The translations under genes were made by a program, and so were the position numbers. This document shows positions 36,345-48,130 of a stretch of 64,000 bases of DNA, one piece after another; the first letter of the stretch is position 1, and each line of letters begins with the position of its first letter. Source of the DNA: Arctopsyche grandis (lineage: Eukaryota; Arthropoda; Insecta; Trichoptera; Hydropsychidae); contig NC_135361.1 of assembly GCF_051622035.1 (NCBI RefSeq), positions 22,809,205-22,873,204 on the forward strand. Reading direction: 5' to 3'. The notes under the pieces are model-generated. The model had not been told where the DNA came from, ran no database searches, and worked only from the letters and a program-made list of their open reading frames with translations.

Positions 36345-36664
36345 CGAAATGTGCCCGTTGATTTCAACGGGTGACTTCGGAAAGGAATTGATACACGAAT
36401 TAAAATAAATTTATATATTATACCTATACAAATAGTGTAAGGTAATGTATAGGCGCGCGCGCGTATTAATGCGCCGTTCACCCGTTCGAAATGATGAATG
36501 AATGTGTGTGTATGTGTCACCCGTCGCTCGGCTTGACGTCACATGACGCTCCACACACCCGCGCTTCCCCGCTTGACCACTTCACTCTGATTGGCTGTGT
36601 GTTGACGGTATGGCACAAACACACATACCCACACAAATCGCGTCCGTTTTTATATATATTATGA
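36345..36664 (-). mobile_element. Helitron family B copy, minus orientation
   Basis: Read on the minus strand it starts after CCA with TCATAATATATATAAAAACG and ends near the hairpin CCCGTTGAAATCAACGGG (36355-36372), as in the 29317 element. The CTAG terminus has been lost. Confidence 0.65.
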
Positions 36665-36847
36665 TGGACGGGAAGGAAATAGGTAAAGTGGGATATACCA
36701 ACATGCTCAAATCGGTACCAACTTGTAGGATGTTAAACCAGGTTCGACCATGTATTATAAAATTGAGTTAAAATTAAATCAAAAAGCTTGTAAATATACA
36801 TATGTATATGGACAATATATAATATCATGTTCTCTATGTCCAAAAAC

Positions 36848-37585
36848 ATAATATATAAAAAAAAATGGACGCGATGTATGTATGTGGCGAACGCGTGGAC
36901 ATGTATGGAGATTTCAAAAAAACAAATTTTAGAATACGGGGAAGTGGGGGCATGTGGAGCGTCTGACGTGTGCTCCTGATATTGAGCGAGTTGGAACGGG
37001 TGGCGTCAGCGTCAGATGTGCTGCGCGAAAGCGTACACACACACATTCATTCATAATTTCAAACGGTTGAACGGATGGGATCGGCGAGCGTGTAATGCGC
37101 ACACTCAACTTTTTGCTATTGTTGCGTAGGGGTGGGTGGAGGATCCAAGTAAAAGACCAAAGTCGTGTCACAGCATTTATTGGTGATTAAGGAGATACAC
37201 ACACTGGCAGTGCTCCGTCCAGAATGCCTTGATATCGCCTAAGTACCGCCTTATAAGGGGCAGGTCTCTCAGGGCATCTTCGACGTCCGATTTGTTTACC
37301 TATTGTTATGGTCACGTACTAGATGTGCCACGGAAGTGTCCCACGCTACCGCTGTCGGTTCTGAGAACTCTACCGGGATGAGACCGCTACCCCCGCTAAG
37401 TGCATTCGGGGGAGATAATCCTCGAAACCAATTATAACGGTCACACAGTCTCTGGGATGCTACTCGGCCTAATCCGAGTGTACGTAACACTATTTATACG
37501 TGCGTATACATAACATATACATAACTTTATTTTAATTCGTATATCAACTCCTTTCCGGAACCACCCGTTGAAGCACCAGTGGCTC
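36848..37585 (+). mobile_element. Helitron family B copy, plus orientation, interrupted by an LTR
   Basis: It shares GGACGCGAT, GACGCTCCACATG (on the opposite strand), the ACACACACATTCATTCAT tract and the 3' block TTTATTTTAATTCGT...CCACCCGTTGAAG with the inverted copy at 36345-36664. The final hairpin is broken. The solo LTR 37120-37489 is inserted in it. Confidence 0.6.
37120..37489 (-). mobile_element. Solo LTR, family 1, minus orientation
   Basis: 370 bp; plus-strand start TGTTGCGTAGGGG and end GTACGTAACA; perfect 4-bp target duplication CTAT (37116-37119 and 37490-37493). TTATAAGG and AATAAA lie in minus-strand order. Confidence 0.9.
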
Positions 37586-37589
37586 ATAA

Positions 37590-38418
37590 AAAAAATAACA
37601 AATAGTAGTTAGTTGAATTTGTATTGTTGCAATATTGTGCAGTAGAAAAACATTTGACTTTGAATAATAACAAAAAAATGTTAACATTCAGAGCAATCCT
37701 GACTCTGTAGTGTTAAATTTATTTATAAAATATGTACGACATTTTGAATTACATAATTTACTTCGTGGAATTATCAGATTTGATTAATTTTATAATAGGA
37801 TTTGCACGAATTCGTCACATGCTTGATTGTGGGTCATACCTATTTTATACCGTGATTCTCTTATCATAGATACTGTAAACCGGGACTGTCAAAAGTTATA
37901 GCAGCAGGCAATCGTAAAGGCTAGCAGTTGATGCGCAACAAAATTTAATAGTGTCCTATCTGAACTAGATTTGGCCAACTCTTGATTTATGCGGAGATTA
38001 TATGAAGCCAAATACATTTAAAAAAGATATACATATATCGTATTATAAAAAAGATTAAATGAAGGTTTTATACGGAGTAATAATTTGAAATTAATAATGG
38101 TAATTCATAAAACTATTTTTAAATCAAAAGCATGTTAATTCCGTGTACATGTTTACTTATTCAAGTGTCAAGTAACCTGACTTATCTCGCGTGATTGTAT
38201 TGGGTCACAGATAAAATTTATATATTTATTCATTTGTATTCCAGTAGTTGTATTTGGACCATCATTCGGATGGTTTCCTTTCAATAGTTATACATAACAC
38301 GATTTTTTTACCATTGAGACATTCCCACTGCCGTGTACTATCTTGATCACTATCAACATTGATACAGTTTTATCTGTTATTTATATTCTAAACACATTAA
38401 TTTTAAAGTTAGCCTTTC
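37590..38418. other. Upstream region of the aralar coding sequence
   Basis: AT-rich; no further element was recognised. It may contain the proximal promoter or 5' UTR of aralar, but I cannot place a start site. Confidence 0.4.
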
Positions 38419-41400
38419 ATGCAACGATACACCGCGTCCATGAGGGTAAGAACTTGCTGTTTTTTTTCTACTTTAAAACCATTAAAAATGGAAAATTGTA
38501 AGATCAATTATGTAATGAACGATGGTGTTTACACAATTTGACACATTTTCTTCTTAAGTTACTGGTTATATAACATGAAACTGTTTGTCATTATTTTCAA
38601 ATACAATGTATAATGTAAGTATACACAATTTTTTGATTTTCTTTCTAGGGATCAGGTCATCTAAAGAGAGCCGATGGAGAAAAGTTACGAGAAATATTCA
38701 ACCAATATGCCACCGTAGATATAAAGGGCGAAAAGTTTATGACCGGAGATGACTTGGTTCGAAAATTTCTTGGACTTTACAATGAAGGTACATGTTAATT
38801 GTATTTAAATTTGGGTCAAGGAACGATACTCCCTTTTTTCTATGGTATTATTAATTAATGTTTGTGTTTTGTAGGAGATTTTAACGAAGAATCAGTGCGG
38901 CTCATCGCCAGCATTGTCGATATGGACAAGGATGGACACATTTCGTTCGAAGAGTTCCGTGCATTCGAAGGTCTTCTTTGCGTACCGGACGCTTTATACA
39001 AAACAGCTTTTCAACTCTTTGATACTAATGGAAACGGAATGGTCACATTCGGTATGTATTTAAATATAAATATAAATATTTTCTGTAGTAAATTAAATTT
39101 GATTTTAATTCTTGTTTCTTTTTGCGACGTAGATGAGTTTGCAGATGTGATGAAAAAGACCGTACTTCACAAAAAATTGCCTTTTAACATGGATGGAACA
39201 TTTGTCAAACTGTATTTTGGCAAAGAAAAACAACGAGTTATTTCTTATTCAGAGTTCAGTCAGTTTTTACACGATTTCCACGAAGAGTATGCTGTGGAAG
39301 CCTTTAAAAAGTGTGATAAAGAAAGTTCTGGTTTTATAAGCGCAACAGATTTTAAGGATATTATGCTCAATATAAAAGGTCATTTGCTTACTAAAGATCT
39401 TCGAAATAATTTAGCCACAGTAAGTTTACATTAATTATTTAATTGTTGATTAGAATAAAATAAAATGGATTTTTACTCACTTTTGATTTTTACTCACAGG
39501 TAGCAGGTTATGGACAATCCGGGAGAAAAGTTAGTTTTCCATATTTTATGGCATTCAATAAATTGCTGAATAATATGGAGTTAATAAAAAGGGTATATTT
39601 GAATGCGACAAATGGACATAGAACGCAAGAAGTAACAAAAGAAGAATTCCTTTCATCAGCTCAATTAATGAGTCAAATCACTCCCCTAGAAGTGGATATA
39701 TTGTTTCAACTTTGTGACATGATTCATCATGCTGCTGGGTAGGTTTCATCTGATAATTTAATTAGTTACGTAATAAATTCTATTATTTAAGAATGGGGAG
39801 GAGATGCTAATATTTTCCTTTTATTCAATTTCTTTGCTATAAATCCAGTATTATAATTACAGTGCTGTTTTTGTTAAATTATTCGACTCTACAAATCTTG
39901 ATCGAATCTTATTATAATGAATATTTTTGTATTCTCCAATTTGTTCAGCGGAACTACTGTGCTCAGCGACAGTTCCACATTGCAGTCTTGGGGGTTGGTT
40001 TTTAAAACTGATTTGATGATTCAATGTTATTTTTTTCATGAGCTTTTTTTGCACTAATAAATGTAAATCATTTCTTACTCAATTCACTTATCAAGCCGTA
40101 ATTATTTTTTCATCAAAAGTTTCATCAGTTCATGGTTTTGCTTGTGATTATTTTTCATCAGCATTATTGGAACAATTTATTTTTTGCATGATATTCAATT
40201 GCTTCAATGATTCTACGCAGATATATATTTTTAATAGAAACAAATTGATATCGCAAAAAGTAAAAGACCATAATTATCAACCTCGTTTTACATACATATA
40301 ATATGTACATATTTTACATTTATTTTTGTATCATGGATTTCAGAAATTATTTTTTTAACCTTTTACAGTCTGATAAAGTATACCTTGCGTTTAATTTATG
40401 ATACGAAATTGCGCTATCGGACTATGTTAAATATTTTACGTATTAACTGAATTTGGATGGAGAAAATTATGAAGTATAATTTTTCACTATTGGTCCAAAT
40501 TTTATTAATCTACGTTAAAATGAACTATTAGCATTCATACATAAAAAAATATTTAATTCAAATGCTATTTTCATATTTATTGTCTCAAATATGTTATGAT
40601 TCATTATTATTTTTTATATTTAAAATATTTATCGTATATAATGGATGCAAATAGATTATTTGGTTGTTGTATTTATGTGAGCATTTGTTCATATACTGTG
40701 TATTTTAATTGTATTTTATAGTTTGTAATATTTTTCCATGCATAACCACTGGGTTTCCTTCGTAACTAATAACAAGTAATTTAATATTTTATCTTATCGT
40801 ATAGGCATATTTCTTGTATTCTATAAACTCTTATTGGTAGTACATATGTATGTACGTACATAAATATATTATAAATAAATAAATCAATATAAAAAAATAA
40901 TAAAACTTTGGTGCAGTATAATGTGACAAATCATTTTTAATGATTTGTCACATTATACATCACAACAACTGATCTAAAGCTAAAATTAATGATATTTTGC
41001 TCAAATGGATTTCATAGATTGGTCTATAATAGTTCTAAATGTACTATTATATTTGTATATATCTATACATAGAACTTATACATATTTAAAATATACTTAC
41101 ATATGTATGTACGCTTATACGAAATGTGTATTTTGATACATCAAGAAATTTATTCTTATTATAAAATCATTATGATCATAAAACACTCTTTTTTTATTGC
41201 ACAATACTAAAGTTATTCAAAATAGTGGTCTTGAATTACATACTTGTATGTATATATGTAGCTTCACATATTTTATTTTCATGATTTTCCTTTTATTTTA
41301 CACCTCTAGTCGATAAAATCATATTGTAAGGACATTGAAAGAAAATATCTTCATTTTTATAGGAGGATTGTATATAATGACTTAAATACCATAACCCCTG

Positions 41401-44400
41401 AGCAATATTTCAAACAAGTAACAAGAAGGATAGCTGAAATTAAAGCTGTATCTGTAAGTTAATTAGCTTTTCACATACCTTAGCAAAGACAAAACAGTTC
41501 ATGATACTATTTCATTTATTCCAGAGTCCAGAAGAACGTAGTTTTTTTATTCAAATATTAGAAAGCGTATATAGGTTTACTCTCGGTTCAATTGCTGGAG
41601 GTAATTTTATCAGTTTCTATGCATTTCCATATGTTATATTTTATTGTTATTAACTTTATTGATTTAATATTGCAGCTGTTGGTGCATCGGCAGTATATCC
41701 AATCGATTTAGTTAAAACTAGAATGCAAAATCAGAGGACAGGCTCCTTCATTGGTGAAGTGGCTTATAGAAACAGCTTTGATTGTTTCAAGAAAGTAATA
41801 CGACATGAGGGTGTTTTCGGCCTTTATAGAGGCTTATTACCACAACTCATCGGTGTAGCACCCGAAAAAGCCATCAAACTAACGGTTGGTAAATTTTGAT
41901 TGCTTATTTTTTTTAATTTTGTTTATATTGTTGCGTAGAGGTGGGTGGAGGATCCAAGTAAAAGGCCAAAGTCGTGTCACAGCATTTATTGGTGGTTAAG
42001 GAGATACACGCACTGGGAGTGCTCAGTCCAGAATGTCTTGATATCGCCCAAGTACCGCCTTATAAGGGGCAGGTCTCTCAGGACATCTTCGACGTCTGAT
42101 ATGTTATACCTATTGTTATGGTCACGTACTCGGATATGTCTTCCCACGACATTCGGTCCCACGTTACCATGGTATCGGTCACTTCTAAGAAGGGACCAAA
42201 TAGCGGCCATTGTTTAGCCTACATGGACTTAGAGTCTAGATATAATCCTTGAAACCAATTATAACGGTCACACAGTCTCTGGGATGCTACTCGGACTAAT
42301 CCGATTGCAACTACTCGGCGGCTCTTTTTAATATACGTAACAATATATTAGTTATAAATATTAAAAAAAAAAATGTTTATTCACAGATGAATGATTTCGT
42401 TCGTGATAAACTGATGGATAAGAAGGGAAATTTGCCAATTTGGGCAGAAGTTGCATCTGGTGCTTGTGTAAGCTTTTTTTACTATCTATTGAGATTGTAT
42501 AATATAATATCAAAATGTTTTGCCCCAATTTTTTTTTTTTTTTCATTATAGGCTGGTGCCTCACAAGTTGTGTTCACCAATCCGTTAGAAATTGTCAAAA
42601 TTCGACTTCAGGTAGCTGGGGAATTGGCCGGAGGTGGCAGAAAAATTAGCGCATTGGGTGTAGTCAAAGATTTGGGAATACTCGGTTTATATAAAGGAGC
42701 ACGAGCGTGTTTTCTTCGTGATGTTCCATTCAGTGCTATCTATTTTCCAGCATACGCTCACGTTAAAGTAAGTTGGTTTAATTTTTTTCGAAATTGGCTA
42801 TCTTTACATTACAAAAAATTAAGTATTTTTTGTAAAATGTATATAAAATATCATATCAAAATTGAAAAAATATTTATTTTAATTCGTACTGAATTCTGAG
42901 CATGGTGGACTTCTCTGTATTTATATTATTTGGAGTTGTTTCGAAAAAATGTTTTTATCTCTAGTGATTTCATAATTTCCCTCTGAAACAAAAATAAACG
43001 AACACTGGCAATGAATTATGATTTTATATGGAACTATTTTAACAATTATTATAATCATTGATAAAATCAAATGAACCATTTGATTTCGGCCAGGATTTAA
43101 ATCCACGATCCCTCAACTGGTAAACCATTGCTTAACCGTTTGCCCGCGGCCGTCTTCTATGGAAGCTTTGGGCGACAAGTCTGTAGCGCGGCTGTCTTCC
43201 ATAGAATTTCTGAACTTTGCACGGGATTTTGAGGCTTATATGCGCCTATTTCAACTGTTTTAAGGTTCAAAATTGGTTGAATATATTACTGAGTTGAATA
43301 CCATCTATTCAATTTGCTTAAAATGAATATATATCAGTCAAAAAATTAGTTTTTTGTGGATCCATACTGAAACCTCGTTTATGTGACGTCACGTCTTCAT
43401 ACAATTATGAAGAATGATTATTTGACAATTAATCCAAAACTACGAGATATATTATGTATTTTATTGTTTAAAATAATACTTTATGTTAATTAACATATCT
43501 GGTTACTTGAGTAAATATTAAAATCTGTATTTAAGGTCGAAAACTCGATTGCCAAATTCGCGAAAAAGGTGCCGCGTACAGGGCTTGTTCGCTATATTTA
43601 TTGCCGCGGGTAAAGGGTTAACCAGTGAACTACATTTAAATCAGCAGCATAGCTGGTTGCGTTTATGCTATAGGGAGGGTGATAAGATTCGATCGTTTCC
43701 TAGCCTATGGAAACTCAGTTGAGTTTTGAAGAGTATATTTATTGGATAGTTAATACAAGTGTTTAGCAAGTACAGAGTAATCGCAGCGAAGAAGGCTAGT
43801 TGCTTGTCTTCGGTGGAAGTTCTGACCATACTGAGTTGTTGAGTCCACTATGGGGGGGTTTATATACGGTGCAAATGTGTGTTTAGGGGTCGACTTGTCC
43901 CTGGTGCATAGGTTGACAATGCGTGGTACGCATTTACCATGTATTCCTACAATGCTAACCACTGAGAGGCTCCCGGGTTCAAGTCCTGGGTTGACCTCGA
44001 TTGAAAAGAATTTATTCGGAGTATTTTTGCAGTGCTGCTGGTCAGATTTGAATTTTTGTAACTACAGAAGGATCCTTTCCAATCAGAGTTTTCCAATTTA
44101 TCCGATTTCATTGTTGGAAACGGTTCAAAATTGGCAAAACTATCCTACCTACTATTTGAATACGATTTCAAAATTTACAATCTATAAATTTATATACATA
44201 TTTACAATTCAAATGCCATAGGTGTCGCTCAGGGGTAAAACCCGTAATGGCATCATGGTAAAATATAAATAAATAAATTATTTGCTTAAAAATTAGTCGA
44301 TTTCGCTTCATTCTATGTACTTTCTCGATAAATATTTCAATTGTTTTATATATATATTATTTTGAATATAGGCTTCATTTGCTGATGAAAATGGCTATAA

Positions 44401-45069
44401 TCATCCACTGTCATTGCTATGTGCTGGTGCCATAGCCGGTATTCCAGCAGCATCTCTCGTCACTCCTGCCGATGTCATAAAAACGCGTTTACAAGTATGA
44501 ATAATAATAAATTCTATATGTTTTAATGAGTTTGAACGATTATTAAAATTAAATTTCAATATTTAGGTAGTAGCTCGAACAGGTCAAACTACATATTCAG
44601 GAGTACTTGATGCTACACGTAAAATATACAAAGAAGAAGGACCGAGAGCTTTCTGGAAAGGAACGACAGGTACTTTCATTTATATGCACGTTTCTTTTAA
44701 AAACAAAACATTGAATTATATCTAATATGTATATTTATATTCCAGCTCGTGTGTTCAGATCATCACCACAATTCGGTGTAACCCTATTGACCTACGAAGT
44801 TTTGCAAAGATTGGTTTTTGTGGACTTTGGTGGATCGTACGTATTTAATTCTAAACATTATTATTATTTCGTAAACTTGCCTGGTTGAAATTTATTACCA
44901 TTGCACTTACAGACGTCCTGCCGGATCCGAACTTCACGTTTCTTCTGCCATGGAGGCTGTGCCTACAAAACCGCATCATATCGGTGGTTATCAAGTGGCA
45001 ATCCCAATCATCACTGGTATGGAGACGAAATTCGGAATTGCCTTACCTCGTTTCCACACTTCTGTATAA
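38419..45069 (+). CDS. aralar1: Mitochondrial aspartate/glutamate carrier Aralar (SLC25A12/13), 14 coding exons
   Basis: Exons: 38419-38445, 38649-38787, 38875-39051, 39133-39419, 39500-39738, 41363-41453, 41525-41600, 41676-41884, 42387-42467, 42552-42767, 44372-44494, 44567-44669, 44746-44836, 44913-45069. They close in frame to 671 residues (human aralar1 is 678). The N-terminal half is the Ca2+ sensor: EF-hand loops at 71-82 ([12 protein letters not shown]) and 105-116 ([12 protein letters not shown]). The C-terminal half holds three carrier repeats with PIDLVK (354-359), PLEIVK (453-458) and PADVIK (546-551). It exchanges mitochondrial aspartate for cytosolic glutamate plus H+ across the inner membrane, serving the malate-aspartate shuttle. 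The first coding exon (MQRYTASMR) is inferred. Intron 8 uses an unusual GTTGGT donor and contains a solo LTR; intron 10 contains a TTAA element and a SINE split by an LTR. Confidence 0.94.
40917..40957. repeat. Perfect 19-bp inverted repeat in aralar intron 5
   Basis: The arms TATAATGTGACAAATCATT and its exact complement are separated by 3 nt. It is too short for a typical pre-miRNA; it may be a snap-back micro-insertion. Confidence 0.85.
41929..42342 (-). mobile_element. Solo LTR, family 1, in aralar intron 8
   Basis: 414 bp; plus-strand start TGTTGCGTAGAGG and end ATACGTAACA; perfect 4-bp target duplication ATAT (41925-41928 and 42343-42346). It is antisense to aralar. It begins 44 bp after the exon 8 donor and ends 44 bp before exon 9, so it makes up most of the intron. 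Confidence 0.92.
43000..43131 (-). mobile_element. SINE fragment, interrupted by a TTAA element
   Basis: On the minus strand a box B-like GGATTTAAATCC follows GGTTTACCAGTTGAGGG, as in a tRNA-derived head. The head continues across the TTAA insertion at 43618 onward. Confidence 0.4.
43136..43617. mobile_element. TTAA-flanked piggyBac-like MITE in aralar intron 10
   Basis: 482 bp flanked by TTAA (43132-43135 and 43618-43621). The inverted ends CCGTTTGCCCGCGGC and GCCGCGGGTAAAGGG differ at two positions. There is no coding capacity. Confidence 0.78.
43645..44276 (+). mobile_element. tRNA-derived SINE, split by an LTR
   Basis: The head starts before the LTR (box A-like ATAGCTGGTTGCGTTTATG, 43649-43667) and resumes after it at ATGCTAACC, with a perfect box B GGTTCAAGTCC (43977) and the family body (GTGCTGCTGGTCAGA, TTGGAAACGGTTC). 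The tail (GGGGTAAAACCCGTAATGGC, then AAATAAATAAAT) differs from the other copies. Confidence 0.7.
43670..43951 (-). mobile_element. LTR-like insertion in the SINE (family 3)
   Basis: 282 bp bounded by the 5-bp duplication ATGCT (43665-43669 and 43952-43956). On the minus strand it starts TGTAGGAATAC, has TATATAAA, then AATAAA, then ACTCTTCAAAACTCAACTG and CCATAGG. A related LTR lies at about 63590-63914. Its 3' terminus (CCCTAT) lacks the usual CA, so the LTR assignment is likely but not certain. Confidence 0.6.
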
Positions 45070-45145
45070 CACGAACACACTCAAATACACATATCATATT
45101 TGTAAAATATCGGCGAGTGTCTACGTACATATTTATATGTATGCC

Positions 45146-45151
45146 AATAAA
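45146..45151 (+). terminator. aralar polyadenylation signal
   Basis: AATAAA 76 nt after the aralar stop codon, the first canonical signal downstream. Confidence 0.6.
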
Positions 45152-46914
45152 GATACATACAGATAATATTTTTTTAAAGTCTTTATCTAGTGAGATCATA
45201 GAAATGAAATTTGAACATGGCACAAAATTTTTTTAATGCCTTTGTATTTGCTATTTGAAATTAATGTATTATAGTCGATTTTAATTGCATATGGCTCGTG
45301 AACGATTTTACTAATGGAAAAAGGTGCTGTCATAAACTAATATATAATATGTATATACATAATACACATTTAATATATATATTTCATTATACACTAACTA
45401 TATGTATGTAATACATATATATTTAAGAATAATTATTTTTTTCAAATACACATTTTCTTGCAAATTTAAAAGAGTGATATTTAGTAATGTAGATAATTGT
45501 GATTCATAATATATAATATTGTTGGTATAAATATGTTAGTATAACAATGTTTTAAAAATTTCGTGTGCTAAAAATGATTGAACTTCAAAAAATTTACAGA
45601 CATCTATATTTATGTACGATAATGTTGATAAGATGTCAATTTATTACATTTTAAATAGTCTACGCATTTACTTAACTAACTGTAATTAGATACAGTTTCT
45701 GCATTGATTTTACTTTATCAGCAACTGTATATTTTAACTATCTATTCAATATATGACTGAGAATTTTCCATTTAAGTACATAATTAGGAGTGTTTAATGT
45801 CATTTAATGTGCAACATTAAATATACGTATGTGTATCCGTAGAATATATAATACATACCAGGTAAAACATTTATAGAACTGAGCAAGATGTTTTGTCTTT
45901 AACACCTACAGCATCTCAGAACTAACACGGACAAAAAATCTCAGTTACGATGTTCGTCTGATAACGTCTCATTTGTTAGATTAACTTCAAATTGAATCAA
46001 GAATTGACATAATTTTATTAATTCATGTGTTTTCAAGAACGTATAACTAAATGTAACTTTTGAAATTTATTGCAATTATTATTTATTATAAAATAAAAAT
46101 TTGTAACAAAAACATTGTTTGTTTTATTATATTAAAATGTAAATTTTATTTGATTTAACAAAGACTTACAATATTAATTTTCAATTTATCGAAAAATTTT
46201 AGCCCTAACCAATTTAACACATCAGTTAATAAGTTATGTATGTTTGTTGAATAAATCACAATGAATTTTACTTATATTTTTAAATTAATTGATTATTACT
46301 TGAATACGATGGAACAGAAGCTCATACATATATATGTGTGCAATACGCATGTGTGATTAAATTAAAATATTGAAATCAAATGGGTCAAATGTCAAAAGAC
46401 TTATATAATTTCACATTTTATCATCCATATTTTATTTGTTAACAATACAGCGTTAAATAAAAATATGTATCTACTATATTAATTGAAATATATTGAGCAG
46501 GGACCAGCTTCCCTTAATAATCATTACACAAATTCATATATTTTAATTCAATATCAATTTTCAAATATGATTACATATATATTAATAATTAAAAATAAAG
46601 TAAAAATCAGTCAGTGAGATCTCATTCCCCACATCGTTGAATCAATATAATTAAATTATGTATATCGCTTTGTGAGACAATTGTATTTGATTTAAAAAAA
46701 TGCGTAAGAAAATGAATCTTTGGTCAAATATTACAATAAAACTTCAAACAAAAGTGATACATTGAATTTAAACTCACTATGGAACAGAACAAATAAAGTG
46801 TAGATAAACAGCTATTACTATGCTTGTGACATACATAAATATATTCATTTTTTTTTTATTAATTTATCAATCATTTGTAAGTTTTTATTCCAAGTTCAAA
46901 TATTGCAACGAATG
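45152..46914. other. AT-rich intergenic between convergent genes
   Basis: 3' flanks of aralar (+) and the YOD1-like gene (-). No other gene is seen. Minus-strand AATAAA signals at 46889-46884 and 46860-46855 may serve the YOD1-like gene. Confidence 0.5.
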
Positions 46915-48130
46915 CTAGATCTCACTAAACATGGTGTGACTGGTTTCTATCGTGTGCTGGTTGGCGCTTTTCAATCCGATTAGAACGGCATCACAGACTA
47001 AGCACTTGGTTTGAAAATTATTCACGTCGGTGTAAGGGTGAGACGACTTGGACAACTGTTCCGCGTCTTGTAAAATTTCATCGTCTTCGATCGGGAATAT
47101 GGTCTGTATGCTACCCTGTGGAAATCGAAAACGGCACATGAAACACTGATAAATCTATGTATATACGGTTCGATCGAGACGAAATTTACCTCTGGTTTTT
47201 CGGAATACAAAGGATCGTAGTGTATGCCGTCGAACAACAGGAAAACTCGCTGTCCGTAGTCTTTGTCTTCGCCGAATTTGTTCACCACGGCGTTGAGAAC
47301 GTTGACGACGTCTATTTCGATTCCGTAAAACGTAGAGAGAACGGATATTTCTATAGCACCACCCCAAGAATTCGGTTTCTGTATCCAATCGCAATATTCG
47401 GCGTTGGGTTTTCCTAAAAACGCTTCACAATAATTAATGCGATCTCCGGCCACGGCCTCGGCTATCACTTTTCTCAAATAAGGCGCGATCGAAGTGTCCA
47501 CTTTTCCGCTCGTCACGAAACCTAGAAAATCATTTATACAATGTTACAATTGGCGTTCGAATATTGTTGACAATATCCCACAAGGTAAACTATTAATTAA
47601 GGTATTATTATAGTCGAGCACGTTTAAAGCTAAATAAAAAAATGCAGGATCAATCGTGGAGATGAGGGGTTCGTCTCGGTCGAGAAGTGCAGAGCCCAAA
47701 GGTCATAAGGTCAACCATACATATGTACATATAAGGGTGATGAAATTGATGAGTGCAAATTACCGACACTGGTGAAAAGGCAGGAGTTGTCCGAAGGCAC
47801 CACATGCTTGATGAGAGGCGACCTGCCCACGAGTCCAGACACGTCGGGAGGGGGCGCGCGTGCGGTTGCGGGCGCAGGGGCGGGGGCGGGGGCGGTCTCG
47901 GCGACGAGCGTGTCTCCGGGGCGCACGCCGCACTCCGCGATGGTGATGGTGGGGGGCGCCGTGGGCAGGGGGCGCGGCGGGAAGCCGGCCAACAGCGTGA
48001 GAGTGGCGGGGCTGGTCTGCAGGCAGCGCGCGGCAGCCGCCACCAGCTCGGCCACGCTGCTGCCCGGCTGCAGCGCCCCCACCTCCACCTGCCCGCCGGC
48101 ACTCCTCACACGCACACTGAACCCCGTCAT
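46915..48130 (-). CDS. YOD1: Ubiquitin thioesterase OTU1 (YOD1 homologue), 3 exons
   Basis: Exons (minus): 48130-47764, 47521-47190, 47115-46915; the phases close to give 299 residues. Residues 1-80 are a ubiquitin/UBX-like fold (MTGFSVRVRS...), then an Ala/Pro linker. The OTU protease domain follows: SDNSCLFTS with D114 and catalytic C117, YCDWIQKPNSWGGAIEISVL, and FDGIHYDP with catalytic H223. The C-terminus is a C2H2 zinc finger (C271, C274, H287, H293). OTU1 binds the p97/VCP ATPase and trims ubiquitin chains on ER-associated degradation substrates. I chose ATG 48130 because the protein then starts like other OTU1s; an in-frame ATG at 48247 would add a Gln/Lys repeat that looks like 5' UTR. 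Exon 1 is strikingly GC-rich against the AT-rich surroundings. Confidence 0.93.
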
